The notes below the pieces were generated by a model, which worked only from the letters and a program-made list of their open reading frames with translations, was not told the DNA's origin and ran no database searches. A DNA stretch of 16,085 nucleotides, from NCBI GenBank assembly GCA_002329665.1, contig DCTV01000002.1:1-16085 (forward strand), given 5' to 3'. The DNA comes from Christensenella sp. UBA1431 (GTDB lineage Bacteria; Bacillota; Clostridia; Christensenellales; UBA1431). The translations under genes and the position numbers were made by a program. Below, piece after piece: positions 15,245 through 16,085 of the stretch (the first letter of the stretch is position 1; the number at the start of each line of letters is the position of its first letter).

Positions 15245-15453
15245 GCGCTCCTTCGTCGGAGCAAACTCCGCTTTGCTCATAATCCCCTTTGCGCTTCGCG
15301 CTCCGGGGATTCTTCGCGCTCGCTCCGTTGCTCCTCCTCTTCCCTGCAAAGCTCCGCTTTGCAGGGAGTTACTCGGGTTAGGCTTCGTGGGTGCTGTTCG
15401 GGCAATGCTTCGAAGTATTTTTAGTAAGACTTCGTGGATATTGCTAGGGCAAA
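15245..15453 (+). repeat. 209-bp direct repeat, first copy (second at 15761-15969)
   Basis: Bases 15245-15453 and 15761-15969 match with an offset of exactly 516 and only about four substitutions and no gaps, for example ACTCGGGTTA against GCTCGGGTCA. This points to a recent duplication of a 516-bp unit. Confidence 0.85.
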
Positions 15454-15663
15454 GCTTTGCGGGGCCGTCTCCCCCTTTGCGCTGCGCGCTCCGGGGATTC
15501 TTCGCCCCGCTGCGCTCCACCCCACGCGGCAAGCCGCGCGGGGGCCTCGGGTTGCTCCGCCTCTTCCCCGCAAAGCTCCGCTTTGCAGGGAGTTGCTCGG
15601 GTCAGGCTCCGTGGGTGCTGTTCGGGAAAAACTTCGAAGTATTTTTCAGTAAGGTTTAATTGG

Positions 15664-15738
15664 TATTGCCAGGGCAAAGCTTTGCGGGTATTGCTAGGGC
15701 AAAGCTTTGCGGGTATTGCTAGGGCAAAGCTTTGCGGG
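15664..15738 (+). repeat. Three perfect-length 25-bp tandem units
   Basis: Units 15664-15688, 15689-15713 and 15714-15738 are identical except one base (GCC or GCT near the start). Each has TATTGCTAGGG, then the palindromic core GCAAAGCTTTGC, then GGG. Related degenerate units fill 15367-15464, 15591-15663 and 15883-16080. Confidence 0.9.
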
Positions 15739-15760
15739 GCCGTCTCCCCCTTTGCGCTGC

Positions 15761-15969
15761 GCGCTCCTTCGTCGGAGCAAACTCCGCTTTGCTCATAATC
15801 CCCTTTGCGCTTCGCGCTCCGGGGATTCTTCGCGCTCGCTCCGTTGCTCCTCCTCTTCCCTGCAAAGCTCCGCTTTGCAGGGAGTTGCTCGGGTCAGGCT
15901 CCGTGGGTGCTGTTCGGGCAATGCTTCGAAGTACTTTTAGTAAGACTTCGTGGATATTGCTAGGGCAAG
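15761..15969 (+). repeat. 209-bp direct repeat, second copy
   Basis: This is the second copy of the block at 15245-15453, offset 516. It contains a full element with its hairpin at 15858-15882 and the first four 25-bp units. After 15969 the two copies differ: the first goes into the headless body, the second into further 25-bp units. Confidence 0.85.
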
Positions 15970-16085
15970 GCTTCGCAGGAATTGTTTGGGTAAAGCTTCG
16001 TGGGTATTGCTAGGGCAAAGCTTTGCGGGGATTTACTTGGGTTAGGCTTCGTGGGTGCTGCTCGGGCAATGCTTCGAAGTATTTT

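Larger units (their letters stand above)
15190..16085 (+). repeat. Mosaic array of the intergenic hairpin element (right end, no genes)
   Basis: The last 900 bases hold no credible gene. They are built from reused blocks. A head-only copy lies at 15200-15251. A full copy (15252-15366) ends in hairpin CCCTGCAAAGC-tcc-GCTTTGCAGGG (15342-15366), and about 25-bp units follow to 15464. A variant body without head (15465-15590) carries an extra hairpin CCCCACGCGGC-aa-GCCGCGCGGGG (15520-15543) and is followed by more units to 15738. Another full copy runs from 15768 with units to the window end. The array continues beyond the window. Confidence 0.85.

Noticed and set aside
15123..16013. Open frames within the right-end repeats (for example with SKLRFAHNPLCASRS)
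   Set aside because: Several frames are open at once, the peptides only reflect the repeated DNA, and the same peptides appear in the copy after gpmI; no ribosome sites.
15190..16085. CRISPR array
   Set aside because: The 25-bp units abut one another without unique spacers, and no cas gene is present.

Overview
The window is chromosomal DNA from a GC-rich bacterium, most likely a high-GC Clostridia-type Bacillota. This is an inference. It rests on the sigma-A promoters, strong Shine-Dalgarno sites, a class I cyclic-di-GMP riboswitch and protein sequences closest in pattern to Bacillus/Clostridium families. No rRNA, tRNA, CRISPR array or integrase was found.

Left part (1-7080): separately transcribed bacterial genes. 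gpmI (258-1808, +) has a clean promoter and a terminator-like hairpin just before its start codon. It converges with a secreted SH3-SH3-transglutaminase protein (2097-3419, -), which sits directly behind a c-di-GMP-I riboswitch. Next is pyrimidine-nucleoside phosphorylase (3798-5114, -), divergent from pgk (5298-6488, +), with both promoters readable. A train of hairpins and terminators separates pgk from a 57-residue two-TM protein (6759-6932, -), which has its own promoter.

Middle (7126-14953, all -): a compact podovirus-like virion operon. In transcription order it holds portal, scaffold (split by a +1 frameshift), N4-gp56-type major capsid, a small protein, head-tail adaptor, gp10-like stabilization protein, tail fibre, a small tail-associated protein, and a peptidoglycan-binding coiled-coil protein. 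No terminase, integrase, replication or lysis gene is visible. The portal is the first gene, so this is either the edge of a larger prophage or a reduced, possibly domesticated or decaying module.

Right end (about 15190-16085) and both flanks of gpmI: an unusual intergenic repeat family. A body of strong hairpins is followed by a degenerate tandem array of roughly 25-bp units with a palindromic core. One inverted copy abuts the gpmI promoter. One direct copy overlaps the last codons and the stop of gpmI. The right end is a mosaic array with a 516-bp period. This family is the best candidate for something undescribed.
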